Shown: positions 51,186 through 60,810, numbered from the stretch's first letter. The stretch is DNA of 64,000 nucleotides from Microbacterium sp. cf332 (GCF_900102175.1 NZ_FNKN01000001.1:1364001-1428000); one strand, 5' to 3'. Numbers and translations: made by a program. The notes: generated from the letters alone by a model not told the origin.

Positions 51186-53597
51186 GTGACCGCGTCCACC
51201 GACCACCTCCGCCCCCTGCTCGAGCGGCTCTCACTCGACGACAAGGCCGCCCTCGTGCAGGGTGCCGACTTCTGGACCACCGTCGCCCTCCCGGCGATCG
51301 GCCTCCGGGCGATGACCCTCTCCGACGGCCCCGCGGGCGTGCGCGGTCCGCGCTGGGACGAACGGGATCCCTCGCTCAACCTGCCCTCCGGGTCGGCCCT
51401 CGCAGCGTCGTGGGACGCGGAGCTGGCGCACCGGTACGGCGCCGCCTCGGCTTCGGAGGCCCGCCGCAAGGGCGTCGACGTCGTCCTCGGCCCTACCATC
51501 AACCTGCACCGCTCCCCGCTCGGCGGACGGCACTTCGAATGCCTCTCCGAGGACCCCGAGCTCACCGCCGAGCTCGGGGCCGCGTACGTGCGCGGCCTGC
51601 AGGACAACGGCGTCGCTGCGACGCCCAAGCACTACGTCGCGAACGACTCCGAGACCGACCGCTTCACCGTCGACGTGCAGGTCGACGAGCGCGCCCTGCG
51701 CGAGCTGTACCTCGCTCCGTTCGAGCGCACCGTCGCCGACGCCGGAGCATGGGCGCTGATGAGCGCATACAACTCCGTCGACGGCGTCACGATGACCGAG
51801 AACGACCTGCTCGAGACTCCGCTGAACAGCGAGTGGGGCTTCGACGGCGTCGTCATCAGCGACTGGACCGCCGTGCGCTCGCTCGACGCCGTGGCCGCGT
51901 CGCAAGACCTCGCGATGCCCGGACCCGCGCCCGCGTGGGCCGAGCTGGCCGCGGCGGTGCGCGACGGTCGCCTCGACGAGGCCGACCTCGACCGCAAAGT
52001 GCTGCGCATCCTGCTGCTCGCCGAGCGGGTCGGGGCGCTCGGCGATGCCGCCCCCGCCGAGCCCGCACCGGTCGACGGCGTCGCGTTCGCCCGCGAGGCA
52101 TCGGTCGCCGGGACCGTCCTGCTGCAGAACGATGGCACGCTGCCGCTCGACGCGGCGAGCCTGCGTCACGTGGCCGTGATCGGGCAGAACGCACGCGACG
52201 CCCGCACCCAGGGCGGCGGCTCGGCGACCGTCGTTCCGGAGCGCGTGGTCTCGCCGCTCGATGCGCTGCGCGGCGCGCTGCCCGCGGCGGAGGTGCGCTT
52301 CGAGATCGGCGCCGTCGTGCAGGAGGGGGTCGCCGAGTTGCCACTGTCGCAGCTGACGAACCCCGCGACGGGCGAACCGGGCATGCGTGTGAGCTTCCTC
52401 GACGCCGCGGGCGCCGAGATCTTCGCCGAGGACCGCCGCTCGACCGCCCTCGTGTGGTTCGGCGGCGACGCTCCGATCGGCGCGAGCGCGACGATCGTCT
52501 ACGAGACGAGACTGACCCCCGACGAGACGCGCGAGATCGAGCTCGGCTTCGCCGGAGCGAACCCGGGCCGGCTGTTCCTCGACGGCGAGCTGCGGCTCGA
52601 CGACGCGCCCGTCCTGACCGGCACCGATCTCGGCGCCGCCTTCCTCAACCCGCCCTCGCTGACGGTTCCCGTCCCGGTGACGGCGGGAACCCCCGTCGAC
52701 ATCCGCGTCGAGTTCGCCCGTTCTGGCGAGGGATCGATCGCCGGCGCCTTCTCGGCGACCCTCGGCGTCGCCCCCGAACGCACCGACGCCGACGAGCTGA
52801 TCGCGCGCGCCGTGTCCGCGGCCGCCGAGGCCGAGGTCGCGGTCGTCGTGGTCGGGACCAACGCGAAGGTCGAGTCCGAGGGGTACGACCGCACCGACCT
52901 CGACCTGCCCGGCCGTCAGGACGACCTGGTGCGCGCCGTCGCCGCGACCGGCACCCCGACGATCGTGATCGTCAATGCCGGCTCGCCCGTGGTCCTGCCG
53001 TGGGCGGCAGATGTCGCAGCCGTCGTGCAGGGCTACTTCGGCGGTCAGGAGTTCGGCAACGCGCTCGCCGACATCCTCACCGGTGCCGCCGAGCCGGGTG
53101 GACGACTGCCCACGACCTGGCCCGCCCGCCTCGATGACGTGCCGGTCACGGACACGACCCCGACCGACGGCGTGCTGCGCTACGACGAGGGCATCCATGT
53201 CGGCTACCGGGCCTGGCTGCGGCGCGGGGTCGAGCCCGCCTTCCCGTTCGGCCACGGCCTCGGCTACACCACCTGGCGGTGGGGTGCGGCCGAGCGGCGA
53301 GGCGACGTGCTCGAGGTCACGCTGGTCAACACCGGCGAGCGCGCGGGCAAGCAGGTGGTGCAGGTGTACGCCGAGCGCCCCGAGTCCGCGGTGGACCGCC
53401 CGGTGCGCTGGCTCGTCGGATTCGCCGTCGCCCGCGCCGAGGCGGGCGAGACCGTCTCGGTGGAGGTCGCCGTCGACCCGCGCCGGCTCGCGCACTGGAG
53501 CGACGGGTGGATCGTCGAGCCCGGCCGCTTCGTGCTGCGCGCCGGCGCCTCGGCGACGCAGCTCCCCCTCACGACGGACTGGGAGGCGGGACGGTGA
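51186..53597 (+). CDS. GH3 beta-glycosidase
   Basis: 803 residues from GTG with GGAG at 8 bases. Domain order: GH3 TIM barrel (1-240; LSDGPAGVRGPRWDE, GPTINLHRSPLGGRHFECLSEDP, KHYVANDSE and nucleophile VISDWTA with D226), alpha/beta sandwich (about 290-560) containing a PA14-like beta insertion (about 400-510), then the FN3-like C-terminal domain (GEAGKQVVQVY-type). No signal peptide. Typical substrates are beta-glucosides or beta-xylosides; in this operon it probably trims imported oligosaccharides. GTGA overlap with the following hydrolase. Confidence 0.92.
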   Translation: MTASTDHLRPLLERLSLDDKAALVQGADFWTTVALPAIGLRAMTLSDGPAGVRGPRWDERDPSLNLPSGSALAASWDAELAHRYGAASASEARRKGVDVVLGPTINLHRSPLGGRHFECLSEDPELTAELGAAYVRGLQDNGVAATPKHYVANDSETDRFTVDVQVDERALRELYLAPFERTVADAGAWALMSAYNSVDGVTMTENDLLETPLNSEWGFDGVVISDWTAVRSLDAVAASQDLAMPGPAPAWAELAAAVRDGRLDEADLDRKVLRILLLAERVGALGDAAPAEPAPVDGVAFAREASVAGTVLLQNDGTLPLDAASLRHVAVIGQNARDARTQGGGSATVVPERVVSPLDALRGALPAAEVRFEIGAVVQEGVAELPLSQLTNPATGEPGMRVSFLDAAGAEIFAEDRRSTALVWFGGDAPIGASATIVYETRLTPDETREIELGFAGANPGRLFLDGELRLDDAPVLTGTDLGAAFLNPPSLTVPVPVTAGTPVDIRVEFARSGEGSIAGAFSATLGVAPERTDADELIARAVSAAAEAEVAVVVVGTNAKVESEGYDRTDLDLPGRQDDLVRAVAATGTPTIVIVNAGSPVVLPWAADVAAVVQGYFGGQEFGNALADILTGAAEPGGRLPTTWPARLDDVPVTDTTPTDGVLRYDEGIHVGYRAWLRRGVEPAFPFGHGLGYTTWRWGAAERRGDVLEVTLVNTGERAGKQVVQVYAERPESAVDRPVRWLVGFAVARAEAGETVSVEVAVDPRRLAHWSDGWIVEPGRFVLRAGASATQLPLTTDWEAGR

Positions 53598-54727
53598 CCG
53601 GCGAGCTGACCGGCATCCTCGCCGGCCACGCCGATGAGCGACTCTCCGACGTCGTCGCCGAACTCGAGGCGCTCCTCGCGGCCGACCCCGACCTGTCGTT
53701 CCAGGTCGCCGCCGTCCACGACGGCCGGTCGGTGCTCGACGCGTGGGGCGGCCCGCATCTCGACGGCGACTCGGTCATCGTCCCGTACTCGGTCACGAAG
53801 AACACGATCGGGCTGTCGATCGGTCTGCTGCGGGAACGCGGCGAGATCGATCTCGACGAGCGCGTCGCCCACTACTGGCCCGAGTTCGCCTCACGGGGCA
53901 AGGATGCGGTCACCGTCCGCCACCTGCTCTCGCACCAGGCGGGGCTGCCTCAGACCGACGTGCCGCTCACGTGGGAGGAGCTGCTCGATCACCACGCCGC
54001 CGCCGCACGGCTGGCCGACACGACCCCCTTCTGGCGTCCCGGCAGCGCCTTCGGCTATCACGCCATCACGATCGGCAACCTCGCCGACGAGCTCGTCTTC
54101 CGGGTGACCGGCCGCACGCTGCACGAGTTCTACGAGCGCGAGATCCGCGCCCCGCACGACATCGACTTCTATCTGGGCCTGCCGCCCGAGCTGGAAGGCC
54201 GTCGCGCCGATGTCCTGCCGATGATCCGCCCGGCCTCCGACACGGCGGTACGCGGGTACTCCGCACTCGGGCCGAAGGTGTTCGCCCCCGCGGCGGGCGA
54301 CGTCGACCTCGGCAACTCGCCGCGCAGCTGGCGTTACGGCCATCCCGCCGGCAGCGGCACCGGCTCGGCCCGAGGCCTCGCGCGCCTGTTCGCGGTGATG
54401 GTGACGGGCGTCGACGGCACCGCGCCCGTACTCGGCGCCGACACCGTGGCCGCCATCGGCCAGCAGCAGATCCGCGGCTACGACGAGGTGCTGCACCAGC
54501 ACGACCGCGCCCACGCCATCGTGTTCCAGAAGCCCTCGCAGCAGCTCGCCTTCGGCGGCCCGCGCGCGTTCGGGCACGACGGCGCGGCCGGCGCGCTCGC
54601 GTGCGTCGACCCCGACACCGGGCTGTCGTTCGCCTGGACCATCGCCCGCGGCCCGTGGCCCGGCGGCGCCGATCCCCGCGCCGTGGCCCTCGCCGCCCGG
54701 CTCGGCCGCATCCTGGGTGCGGCATGA
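53594..54727 (+). CDS. Serine hydrolase of the beta-lactamase fold (second copy)
   Basis: 377 residues from GTG overlapping the GH3 stop. Motifs: SxxK in PYSVTKN (S66, K69), YxA-type second motif in FGYHAITIGN, and third motif HDG in AFGHDGAAG. This fits EstB-like esterases and class C beta-lactamase relatives (Beta-lactamase family PF00144). There is no secretion signal, so antibiotic hydrolysis is unlikely. Lying between GH3 and GH78 with four-base overlaps on both sides, it is probably an esterase removing acetyl or other groups from RG-I oligosaccharides. Confidence 0.85.
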   Translation: MTGELTGILAGHADERLSDVVAELEALLAADPDLSFQVAAVHDGRSVLDAWGGPHLDGDSVIVPYSVTKNTIGLSIGLLRERGEIDLDERVAHYWPEFASRGKDAVTVRHLLSHQAGLPQTDVPLTWEELLDHHAAAARLADTTPFWRPGSAFGYHAITIGNLADELVFRVTGRTLHEFYEREIRAPHDIDFYLGLPPELEGRRADVLPMIRPASDTAVRGYSALGPKVFAPAAGDVDLGNSPRSWRYGHPAGSGTGSARGLARLFAVMVTGVDGTAPVLGADTVAAIGQQQIRGYDEVLHQHDRAHAIVFQKPSQQLAFGGPRAFGHDGAAGALACVDPDTGLSFAWTIARGPWPGGADPRAVALAARLGRILGAA

Positions 54728-57501
54728 GCGCCGCCGTGGCGAGCCTGCGCGCCGAGCTGCGGGACGACTCCTCCCTCGTCGCGACCCCCGCCCCGCGCCT
54801 GACCTGGACGATCGACACCGATGAGTCCGACTGGGCCCAGACGCGTGTCGACCTCGACGACGGTTCGGGCATCGTCGAGCTCGTGCAGTCCGAGAGCGCG
54901 CTCGTGGCCTGGCCTTTCGCCCCTCTCGCCGCTGGAGAGACCCGCCTCGTGCGGGTGCGCGCCCGAGGCGCCTCCGGCACCCTGACCCCGTGGAGCGATG
55001 CGCTCGAGGTCGCGGCGGGGTTCCTCGCCGACGACGAGTGGGTGGCCGAGCCCATCGGCCTCGCCGATCCGCAGCGCCCCGCGCATCCCGCGGTCGTCCG
55101 CACGAGGTTCGCAGCGTCGCGCGGCGTGACGCGCGCGGTCCTGTTCTGGACGGCGCTCGGCTCGGCCGAGCCCGAGGTCAACGGCACCGCCGTATCGGAC
55201 GACGTCCTCGCGCCCGGGTGGACGGCGTACCGCGACCGGCTCGTGCACGAGACCGTCGACGTCACCGAGCTCGTCCACGAGGGCGACAACGAGCTCTCCG
55301 CCACCCTCGCGGGTGCCTGGTACACCGAGAAGTACGGGTTCTTCGCGTTCGCCGACCGGCTCTACGGAGATCAACCGTCGTTCCTCGCCCAGGTGCGTCT
55401 CACCTATGAAGACGGCACGGTCGAGACGGTCGCCGCAACCGGCAGCGGGTGGGAGGCGGCGGGAGACGGGCCCATCGTCGACTCGGGGATCTACGCCGGT
55501 GAACATCAGGACCTCGCCCGCAGCGCGCGCGGGTTCGCCGCCGCCCGCATCGGCGCGGCAGCGCGCCCCGGCTACGAGAACGTCCCGGTCCCCGAGGCGC
55601 GGATCGCTCCCCCGGTGCGCCGCACCGAGACGCGCGCGGTCGCAGCGGTCCTGCCCACGCCCTCGGGCGGGCGCATCCTCGACTTCGGTCAGAACCTCGT
55701 CGGGCGTGTGCGCCTTCGCGTCCGCGGCGTCGCGGGCGATCGAGTGGTGATCCGGCACGCGGAGGTGCTCGACGCCGGTGAGCTCGCGCTGCGGCCGCTG
55801 CGCAACGCCGCGGCGACGGCCACGTTCGACCTGTCGGGCGGCGACGACGTCCTGGAATCGCGCTTCACCTTCTACGGATTCCGCTACGCCGAGGTCACCG
55901 GGGTCGACGTCGACGTCGACGACATCGAGGCCGTCGTGCTGCACACCGACATGACCCGCACGGGGTGGTTCGCCTCGTCCGATCCGCTCATCGACCGGCT
56001 GCACGAGAACGTCGTGTGGGGCATGCGCGGCAACTTCCTCTCGATCCCGACCGATTGCCCGCAGCGCGACGAACGGCTGGGGTGGACCGGCGATCTGCAG
56101 GTTTTCGCGCCGACGGCGTCGTTCCTGTACGACTGCGCCGGGTTCCTCACCTCGTGGCTGCGCGACCTCGCGCACGAGCAGCGCCACGGGGGCGGATCGG
56201 TTCCGGTGGTCGTGCCCGCCGCCCTGACCGGGTTCGGGGCCTTCGGGGTGAGCCCGGCCGCCTGGGGCGACGCCGCCACGGTCGTGCCCACCGTGATGTA
56301 CGAGCGCTTCGGAGACCGCGACGTCGTCGCGGCGCAGTACCCGAGCATGCGCGCGTGGGTCGACGCCGTCGCCGCCGACGCGGGCGAGGGCGGGCTGTGG
56401 GCGGGCCGCATGCAGCTGGGCGACTGGCTCGACCCCGCCGCGCCGCCCGACAAGCCCGGCCAGGCGAAGGTCGACTCCGACATCGTCGCGAGCGCCTACT
56501 TCGCCCGTTCGCTGCGCCAGGTCGCCGATGCGGCCCGACTGCTCGGCTTCGACGCCGATGCCGCGCACTACGGCGCCCTCGCGGAACGCAGCCGCGGCGC
56601 CTTCGTCGCGGAGTACGTCACGCCGTCCGGTCGCATGGTCAGCGACGCGCCGACCGCGTACGCGCTGGCGCTCGAGTTCGATCTCGTCGTCGACCCCGCG
56701 GTGCGCTCGGCACTCGCACGCCGGCTCGCGGACCTCGTGCGCGAGGGCGGCTACCGCATCGGGACCGGCTTCGTCGGTACGCCTCTCGTCGCCGATGCCC
56801 TGACCGGGGGCGGACGGCTGGATGCGGCGGAGCGGCTGCTGACGCAGACCGAGTGCCCGTCGTGGCTGTACCCGGTGACGCAGGGCGCCACGACCGTCTG
56901 GGAGCGTTGGGACTCGCTGCTGCCCGACGGCAGCGTCAACCCGGGCGAGATGACCTCGTTCAATCACTACGCCCTGGGCGCGGTGGCCGACTGGCTCCAC
57001 CGCACCGTCGCAGGGCTCGCCCCCGCGGCGCCCGGCTACCGGCGCCTGCGGATCGCGCCCCGTCCGCTCGCCTCGCTCGACCGCGCCGCGGCCCGCCACC
57101 TCACCCCCTACGGCGAGGCGAGCGTGTCGTGGCACCGCGCCGACGGCGAGGTCGTCGTGAGCGCGGTCGTGCCGCCCAACACCCGCGCCGACGTCGACCT
57201 GCCGGGCATCCGCGCCGAGGTCGGGTCGGGATCGCACGAATGGCGCTTCACCGCGTCGGCACAGCCGCCCCGTCCCCCGCTCGACGGTCTGACCGCCTCG
57301 CTGGCCGATGTGATCGACGACCCGCGCGCCTACGACGCGCTCCTCGACGCCCTCGGCCGGCACGCCCCCGACCGCGTGCCGGCGGTGCGTGACGAGACAC
57401 GCTGGGGCGCGGGGCGGACGGTGAGCTCCGTGCTCATGTTCAGCCCGCCCGACCTCCTGACGGCGGTCGACTCCGCCATCCGCGAGGCCACGGCGGGATG
57501 A
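54724..57501 (+). CDS. Alpha-L-rhamnosidase, GH78
   Basis: 925 residues, cytoplasmic. N-terminal beta domains (1-370; WTALGSAEPEVNGTAVSDDVLAPGWTAYRDR and WYTEKYGFF are typical) precede the (alpha/alpha)6 catalytic domain with the general acid in CPQRDERLGWTGD (E450) and the base in NPGEMTSFNHYALG (E742). It releases alpha-L-rhamnose from RG-I fragments or glycosides by inversion. The last 70 residues (SLADVIDDPRAYDALLDAL...) form a small helical domain that is also found at the N-terminus of the next protein. ATGA overlap with the upstream hydrolase. Confidence 0.93.
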   Translation: MSAAVASLRAELRDDSSLVATPAPRLTWTIDTDESDWAQTRVDLDDGSGIVELVQSESALVAWPFAPLAAGETRLVRVRARGASGTLTPWSDALEVAAGFLADDEWVAEPIGLADPQRPAHPAVVRTRFAASRGVTRAVLFWTALGSAEPEVNGTAVSDDVLAPGWTAYRDRLVHETVDVTELVHEGDNELSATLAGAWYTEKYGFFAFADRLYGDQPSFLAQVRLTYEDGTVETVAATGSGWEAAGDGPIVDSGIYAGEHQDLARSARGFAAARIGAAARPGYENVPVPEARIAPPVRRTETRAVAAVLPTPSGGRILDFGQNLVGRVRLRVRGVAGDRVVIRHAEVLDAGELALRPLRNAAATATFDLSGGDDVLESRFTFYGFRYAEVTGVDVDVDDIEAVVLHTDMTRTGWFASSDPLIDRLHENVVWGMRGNFLSIPTDCPQRDERLGWTGDLQVFAPTASFLYDCAGFLTSWLRDLAHEQRHGGGSVPVVVPAALTGFGAFGVSPAAWGDAATVVPTVMYERFGDRDVVAAQYPSMRAWVDAVAADAGEGGLWAGRMQLGDWLDPAAPPDKPGQAKVDSDIVASAYFARSLRQVADAARLLGFDADAAHYGALAERSRGAFVAEYVTPSGRMVSDAPTAYALALEFDLVVDPAVRSALARRLADLVREGGYRIGTGFVGTPLVADALTGGGRLDAAERLLTQTECPSWLYPVTQGATTVWERWDSLLPDGSVNPGEMTSFNHYALGAVADWLHRTVAGLAPAAPGYRRLRIAPRPLASLDRAAARHLTPYGEASVSWHRADGEVVVSAVVPPNTRADVDLPGIRAEVGSGSHEWRFTASAQPPRPPLDGLTASLADVIDDPRAYDALLDALGRHAPDRVPAVRDETRWGAGRTVSSVLMFSPPDLLTAVDSAIREATAG

Positions 57502-57560
57502 CCCGCCCGCCCGTCCCCTCACCTCTCCGCTCCGCTCGTCCCCGCCCAGGAGGCATGCAC

Positions 57561-59321
57561 ATGTTCGACCGCGCCACGACCTTCGGCGAAGCCCTCGACG
57601 ACCCCGCGGCGCGGGCCATCCTCGAGCGGTACATGCCCGGCGTCGCCGCCTCGCCGATGGCGACGCAGTTCCGGGGCGGGCGTCTCGGCCAGCTCGTCGC
57701 CATCGTGCCGGCGCTCGAGGACCTCGCCGAGCGCGAGCGCTTCTTCGCCGCCCTCGCCGAGGTCGGCAGCGGCACGTCCCGGCCGCCCTACGCGCCGCCG
57801 ATCGCCCCCGACCCGGCGTACGAAGGAGAGGACGTCCCGCGCGGCTCGGCGAGGGTCGAGGTGCCCCCGACGGCCGCGCAGTGGGATCCGATCGAGATCC
57901 GGCTGACGGGGCCGGCGCACGGCAACCCCTTCGTCGACGTCGAGCTCGACGCGGTCTTCGAGCGGAACGGGACCGAGGTGCGGGTCGGCGGGTTCTACGA
58001 CGGCGACGGTGTCTACGTCGTCCGCGCCCTCGCCGACGCCCCCGGCGCCTGGCGCTTCCGCACCCGGTCGACGGCGCGCTCGCTCGACGGCATCACCGGC
58101 GACCTCGAAGTCGTCGAGCCGCGTGCGGGCTCGCACGGTCCGGTGCGGGTCGACGGCTTCCACTTCCGGCACGCCGACGGCACACGGCACCGCCCGATCG
58201 GGACGACCGCGTACGCGTGGACGCACCAGCCCGACGAGCTGCAGGAGCAGACCCTCGAGACCCTCGCCGCGGCATCCTTCGCGAAGCTGCGGATGTGCGT
58301 GTTCCCGAAGTCGTACCTGTACAACGGCGACGAGCCGGCCGATTTCCCCTTCGTCGGCAGCCTCGCCGACGGGTTCGACCTCGAGCGGTTCGACCCCGCG
58401 CACTTCCGCCGACTCGAGAAGCGGATCGCCCAGCTCGGCGCGCTCGGCATCGAGGCCGACCTCATCCTGTTCCACGCCTACGACCGGTGGGGGTTCGCCG
58501 ACCTCGGGCCGGCCGTCGACGAGCGGTACCTGCGTTACGTCGTGCGCCGCCTGTCGGGCTACGCGAACGTGTGGTGGTCGATGGCCAACGAGTACGACCT
58601 GCTGTGGTCGAAGGACCTCGACGACTGGGAGCGCCTCGCGGCGATCGTGGGTCAGGAGGACGCCTTCGGCCACCTGAACTCGATCCACAACTGCCGACCG
58701 GTCTACGACTACGGCAAGCCCTGGATCACCCACGTCAGCATCCAGCGGGTCGACGTCTACCGCACCGCCGAGAACACCGACCAGTGGCGCGACCAGTGGG
58801 GCAAGCCCGTCGTGATCGACGAGTGCGCCTACGAGGGCGACATCGACCAGGGCTGGGGCAACATCACCGGCGAGGAGATGACCCGCCGCTTCTGGGAGGG
58901 CGCGGTGCGCGGCGGCTACGTCGGTCACGGCGAGACCTACTACCCGCCCGCGCACGGCCGCGACGACGAGATCCTCTGGTGGTCGAAGGGCGGAGCGCTG
59001 CACGGCTCCTCGCCCGACCGCATCGCCTTCCTCGAACAGCTCCAGGCCGAATCCCCCACCGGGGTCTGGGACCCGCTGCCGAGCGATTGGGATGTCCCGT
59101 GGGGTGGCGTCGCGGGTGAGGTCAAGATCGCGTACTTCGGCTTCAACCGGCCCCGGTTCCGCAACGTCATCCTCGAGGCCGGCGCGTGGCGCGTCGAGGT
59201 GATCGACACGTGGAACATGACCGTCGACGAGCTGCCCGGTCAGCACCGCGGCTCGCTGCGCGTCGAGCTGCCCGGCCGCCCCTTCGTCGCTCTGCGCCTC
59301 ACGCGTGTGGCGGCCGCCTGA
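57561..59321 (+). CDS. DUF5060/DUF5605-type glycoside hydrolase
   Basis: 586 residues. I chose the ATG at 57561 because AGGAGG (57548-57553) is seven bases away; the ATG at 57555 is too close. Residues 1-75 are a small helical domain (FGEALDDPAARAILERYMPG...). Residues 100-190 form a DUF5060-like beta sandwich, and 195-500 a clan-A-like TIM barrel with candidate acid/base in WWSMANEYDLLW (E344) and nucleophile in VIDECAYEGD (E421); a C-terminal beta domain follows. Such proteins occur in plant-polysaccharide loci with little biochemistry known. It is the last gene of the importer-glycosidase operon. Confidence 0.82.
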   Translation: MFDRATTFGEALDDPAARAILERYMPGVAASPMATQFRGGRLGQLVAIVPALEDLAERERFFAALAEVGSGTSRPPYAPPIAPDPAYEGEDVPRGSARVEVPPTAAQWDPIEIRLTGPAHGNPFVDVELDAVFERNGTEVRVGGFYDGDGVYVVRALADAPGAWRFRTRSTARSLDGITGDLEVVEPRAGSHGPVRVDGFHFRHADGTRHRPIGTTAYAWTHQPDELQEQTLETLAAASFAKLRMCVFPKSYLYNGDEPADFPFVGSLADGFDLERFDPAHFRRLEKRIAQLGALGIEADLILFHAYDRWGFADLGPAVDERYLRYVVRRLSGYANVWWSMANEYDLLWSKDLDDWERLAAIVGQEDAFGHLNSIHNCRPVYDYGKPWITHVSIQRVDVYRTAENTDQWRDQWGKPVVIDECAYEGDIDQGWGNITGEEMTRRFWEGAVRGGYVGHGETYYPPAHGRDDEILWWSKGGALHGSSPDRIAFLEQLQAESPTGVWDPLPSDWDVPWGGVAGEVKIAYFGFNRPRFRNVILEAGAWRVEVIDTWNMTVDELPGQHRGSLRVELPGRPFVALRLTRVAAA

Positions 59322-59338
59322 TCGGTCTGCTCGGCACA

Positions 59339-59356
59339 TTCGAACAAATGTCCGAA
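59339..59356. promoter_or_regulatory. SOS (LexA) box-like palindrome
   Basis: TTCGAACAAATGTCCGAA is a near-perfect palindrome and matches the actinobacterial SOS consensus CGAAC-N4-GTTCG with one change (GTCCG). It lies immediately upstream of the -10 of the HNH gene. Confidence 0.65.
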
Positions 59357-59364
59357 CCCCTGCG

Positions 59365-59370
59365 TACCGT
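59365..59370 (+). promoter_or_regulatory. Leaderless -10 of the HNH gene
   Basis: TACCGT stands six bases before the ATG at 59377. GGAG in the spacer is too close to act as a normal ribosome-binding site. Confidence 0.5.
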
Positions 59371-59376
59371 GGAGAC

Positions 59377-60768
59377 ATGCCCACGGAGAACGGAACGAAC
59401 GACCCCGGCGGGTCACCCCATGGCGCCGCACTCGCCGCGTTCGAGGCCGCGCTCGCGCTCACACATGCCGCCTCGATCGCCTCGACCCGCGCGCTCGCCG
59501 AGCTGGGCCGGTCGGCGTTGCGCGAGGCACGGCGTGACGTAGTCCGGGGCATGGCGTCCGACATGGAACTGCGGTCCGTCGCGGCCGAGGCCGCGGGCAT
59601 CGCCCGGCAGTCCGACCGGCGGCTCCAGCACGACATAGACCGAGCGATGACGATCGTCGACGACTATCCGACCGTTCTCGGCGCGTGGGAGGAACGCCGG
59701 ATCACCCGCGATCACGTCGATGTGGTCGTCACGGCGGGCGTCGGAGTGCCCGAGGACATGCGGGCGGAGTACGAGGTCGCTGCGATCGCGATATGCGAGG
59801 GCGACATCCACACGCGCGTGCGGGCACCGCTGGCCGCCCTGGCGCAGAAGATGCACGACAAGCCATTCACCGAACGGCACCGGGAGGCGGCGGCCGGGCG
59901 GTGCGTACGGGTGCTGCATGGTCCGGATGGGATGTCGTCGGTGATCGCCGAGCTCCCGACCACGATCGCGGCGGGGATTCTGGATCGACTCACCCAGATC
60001 GGCCAGACCGTCACGGAGGCGCGAGCGGATGTCGCGGGCGCGGGCCGCGACATCGGGCGCGGTGCCGCATGCGGGGCGAGCGCAGAACAGGATGCCGCGG
60101 AGCCCGACCTTCGGACCATGGACCAGATCCGCGCTGATGCCTTGGCGGATCTGGTGCTCGCGGGCGCGCCGGCACTCGATCCGACCCATGGGAAGGACGG
60201 CGCGGGGGCCTTGGGGGCGATCCGGGCGCGCGTGCAGGTCGTGATCACCGCCGAGACGTTGACGGGGAAGGACGAGCACGCCGCTGACGCCGTCGGCGGT
60301 GCGCTCGTCGATGCCGAGACGGTGCGGTACCTTGCGGGACAGGCGTCGTCGTGGGATCGACTGTTCGTCGACCCCGTCACCCGCACGCCGGTCGAGATCG
60401 ACACCTACCGTCCCACCGCTGCCATGGCGCGGCTGCTCACGGCGCGGGATCAGCACTGCCGGTTCCCCGGGTGCCGGCGGGCCGCGATCCGATGCGACAT
60501 CGACCACACGATCGACCACGCCCTCGGCGGACTCACCCACGTCTCCAACCTTGCGCACCTCTGCCAGCGCCACCACTCGATGAAGCAATTCACCCGATGG
60601 CAGGTACGGCAACGCGGCGGCGGGGTCCTCGAATGGACCTCGCCCCTCGGGCGGATCTACCGCGAAGACCTCCCGGTACCCGCGGTCTGCTTCACGACGG
60701 AGTTCGCGACGACACCACCGGGCGGTTCCGCCGAGACCGGTGGGCCGCCCTCGCCTCCCCCGTTCTGA
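59377..60768 (+). CDS. HNH endonuclease with DUF222 domain (13E12 family)
   Basis: 463 residues. An N-terminal helical DUF222 domain (about 15-300; VRGMASDMELRSVAAEAAGIARQSDRRLQ, ERRITRDHVDVV, KPFTERHREAAAGRCV) precedes the HNH domain (about 360-415) with CRFPGCRRAAIRCDIDHTIDHALGGLTHVSNLAHLCQRHH, which has the paired Cys, DH and HH residues needed for metal binding. The family is very abundant and multicopy in actinobacteria, related to mycobacterial 13E12 repeats; its biological role is not established. An SOS-box-like site controls it, so damage-induced expression is likely. It is not linked to a methylase or to mobile-element genes here. Confidence 0.92.
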   Translation: MPTENGTNDPGGSPHGAALAAFEAALALTHAASIASTRALAELGRSALREARRDVVRGMASDMELRSVAAEAAGIARQSDRRLQHDIDRAMTIVDDYPTVLGAWEERRITRDHVDVVVTAGVGVPEDMRAEYEVAAIAICEGDIHTRVRAPLAALAQKMHDKPFTERHREAAAGRCVRVLHGPDGMSSVIAELPTTIAAGILDRLTQIGQTVTEARADVAGAGRDIGRGAACGASAEQDAAEPDLRTMDQIRADALADLVLAGAPALDPTHGKDGAGALGAIRARVQVVITAETLTGKDEHAADAVGGALVDAETVRYLAGQASSWDRLFVDPVTRTPVEIDTYRPTAAMARLLTARDQHCRFPGCRRAAIRCDIDHTIDHALGGLTHVSNLAHLCQRHHSMKQFTRWQVRQRGGGVLEWTSPLGRIYREDLPVPAVCFTTEFATTPPGGSAETGGPPSPPPF

Positions 60769-60810
60769 TCCCGGTGAGGTGTTGCGGCACCGCGGTGCTC
60801 CATCGCGACC

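Noticed and set aside
59377..60768. HNH gene as part of a restriction-modification system, intein or mobile element
   Set aside because: No methylase, host gene interruption, integrase or terminal repeats; DUF222-HNH genes are common stand-alone chromosomal genes in actinobacteria.
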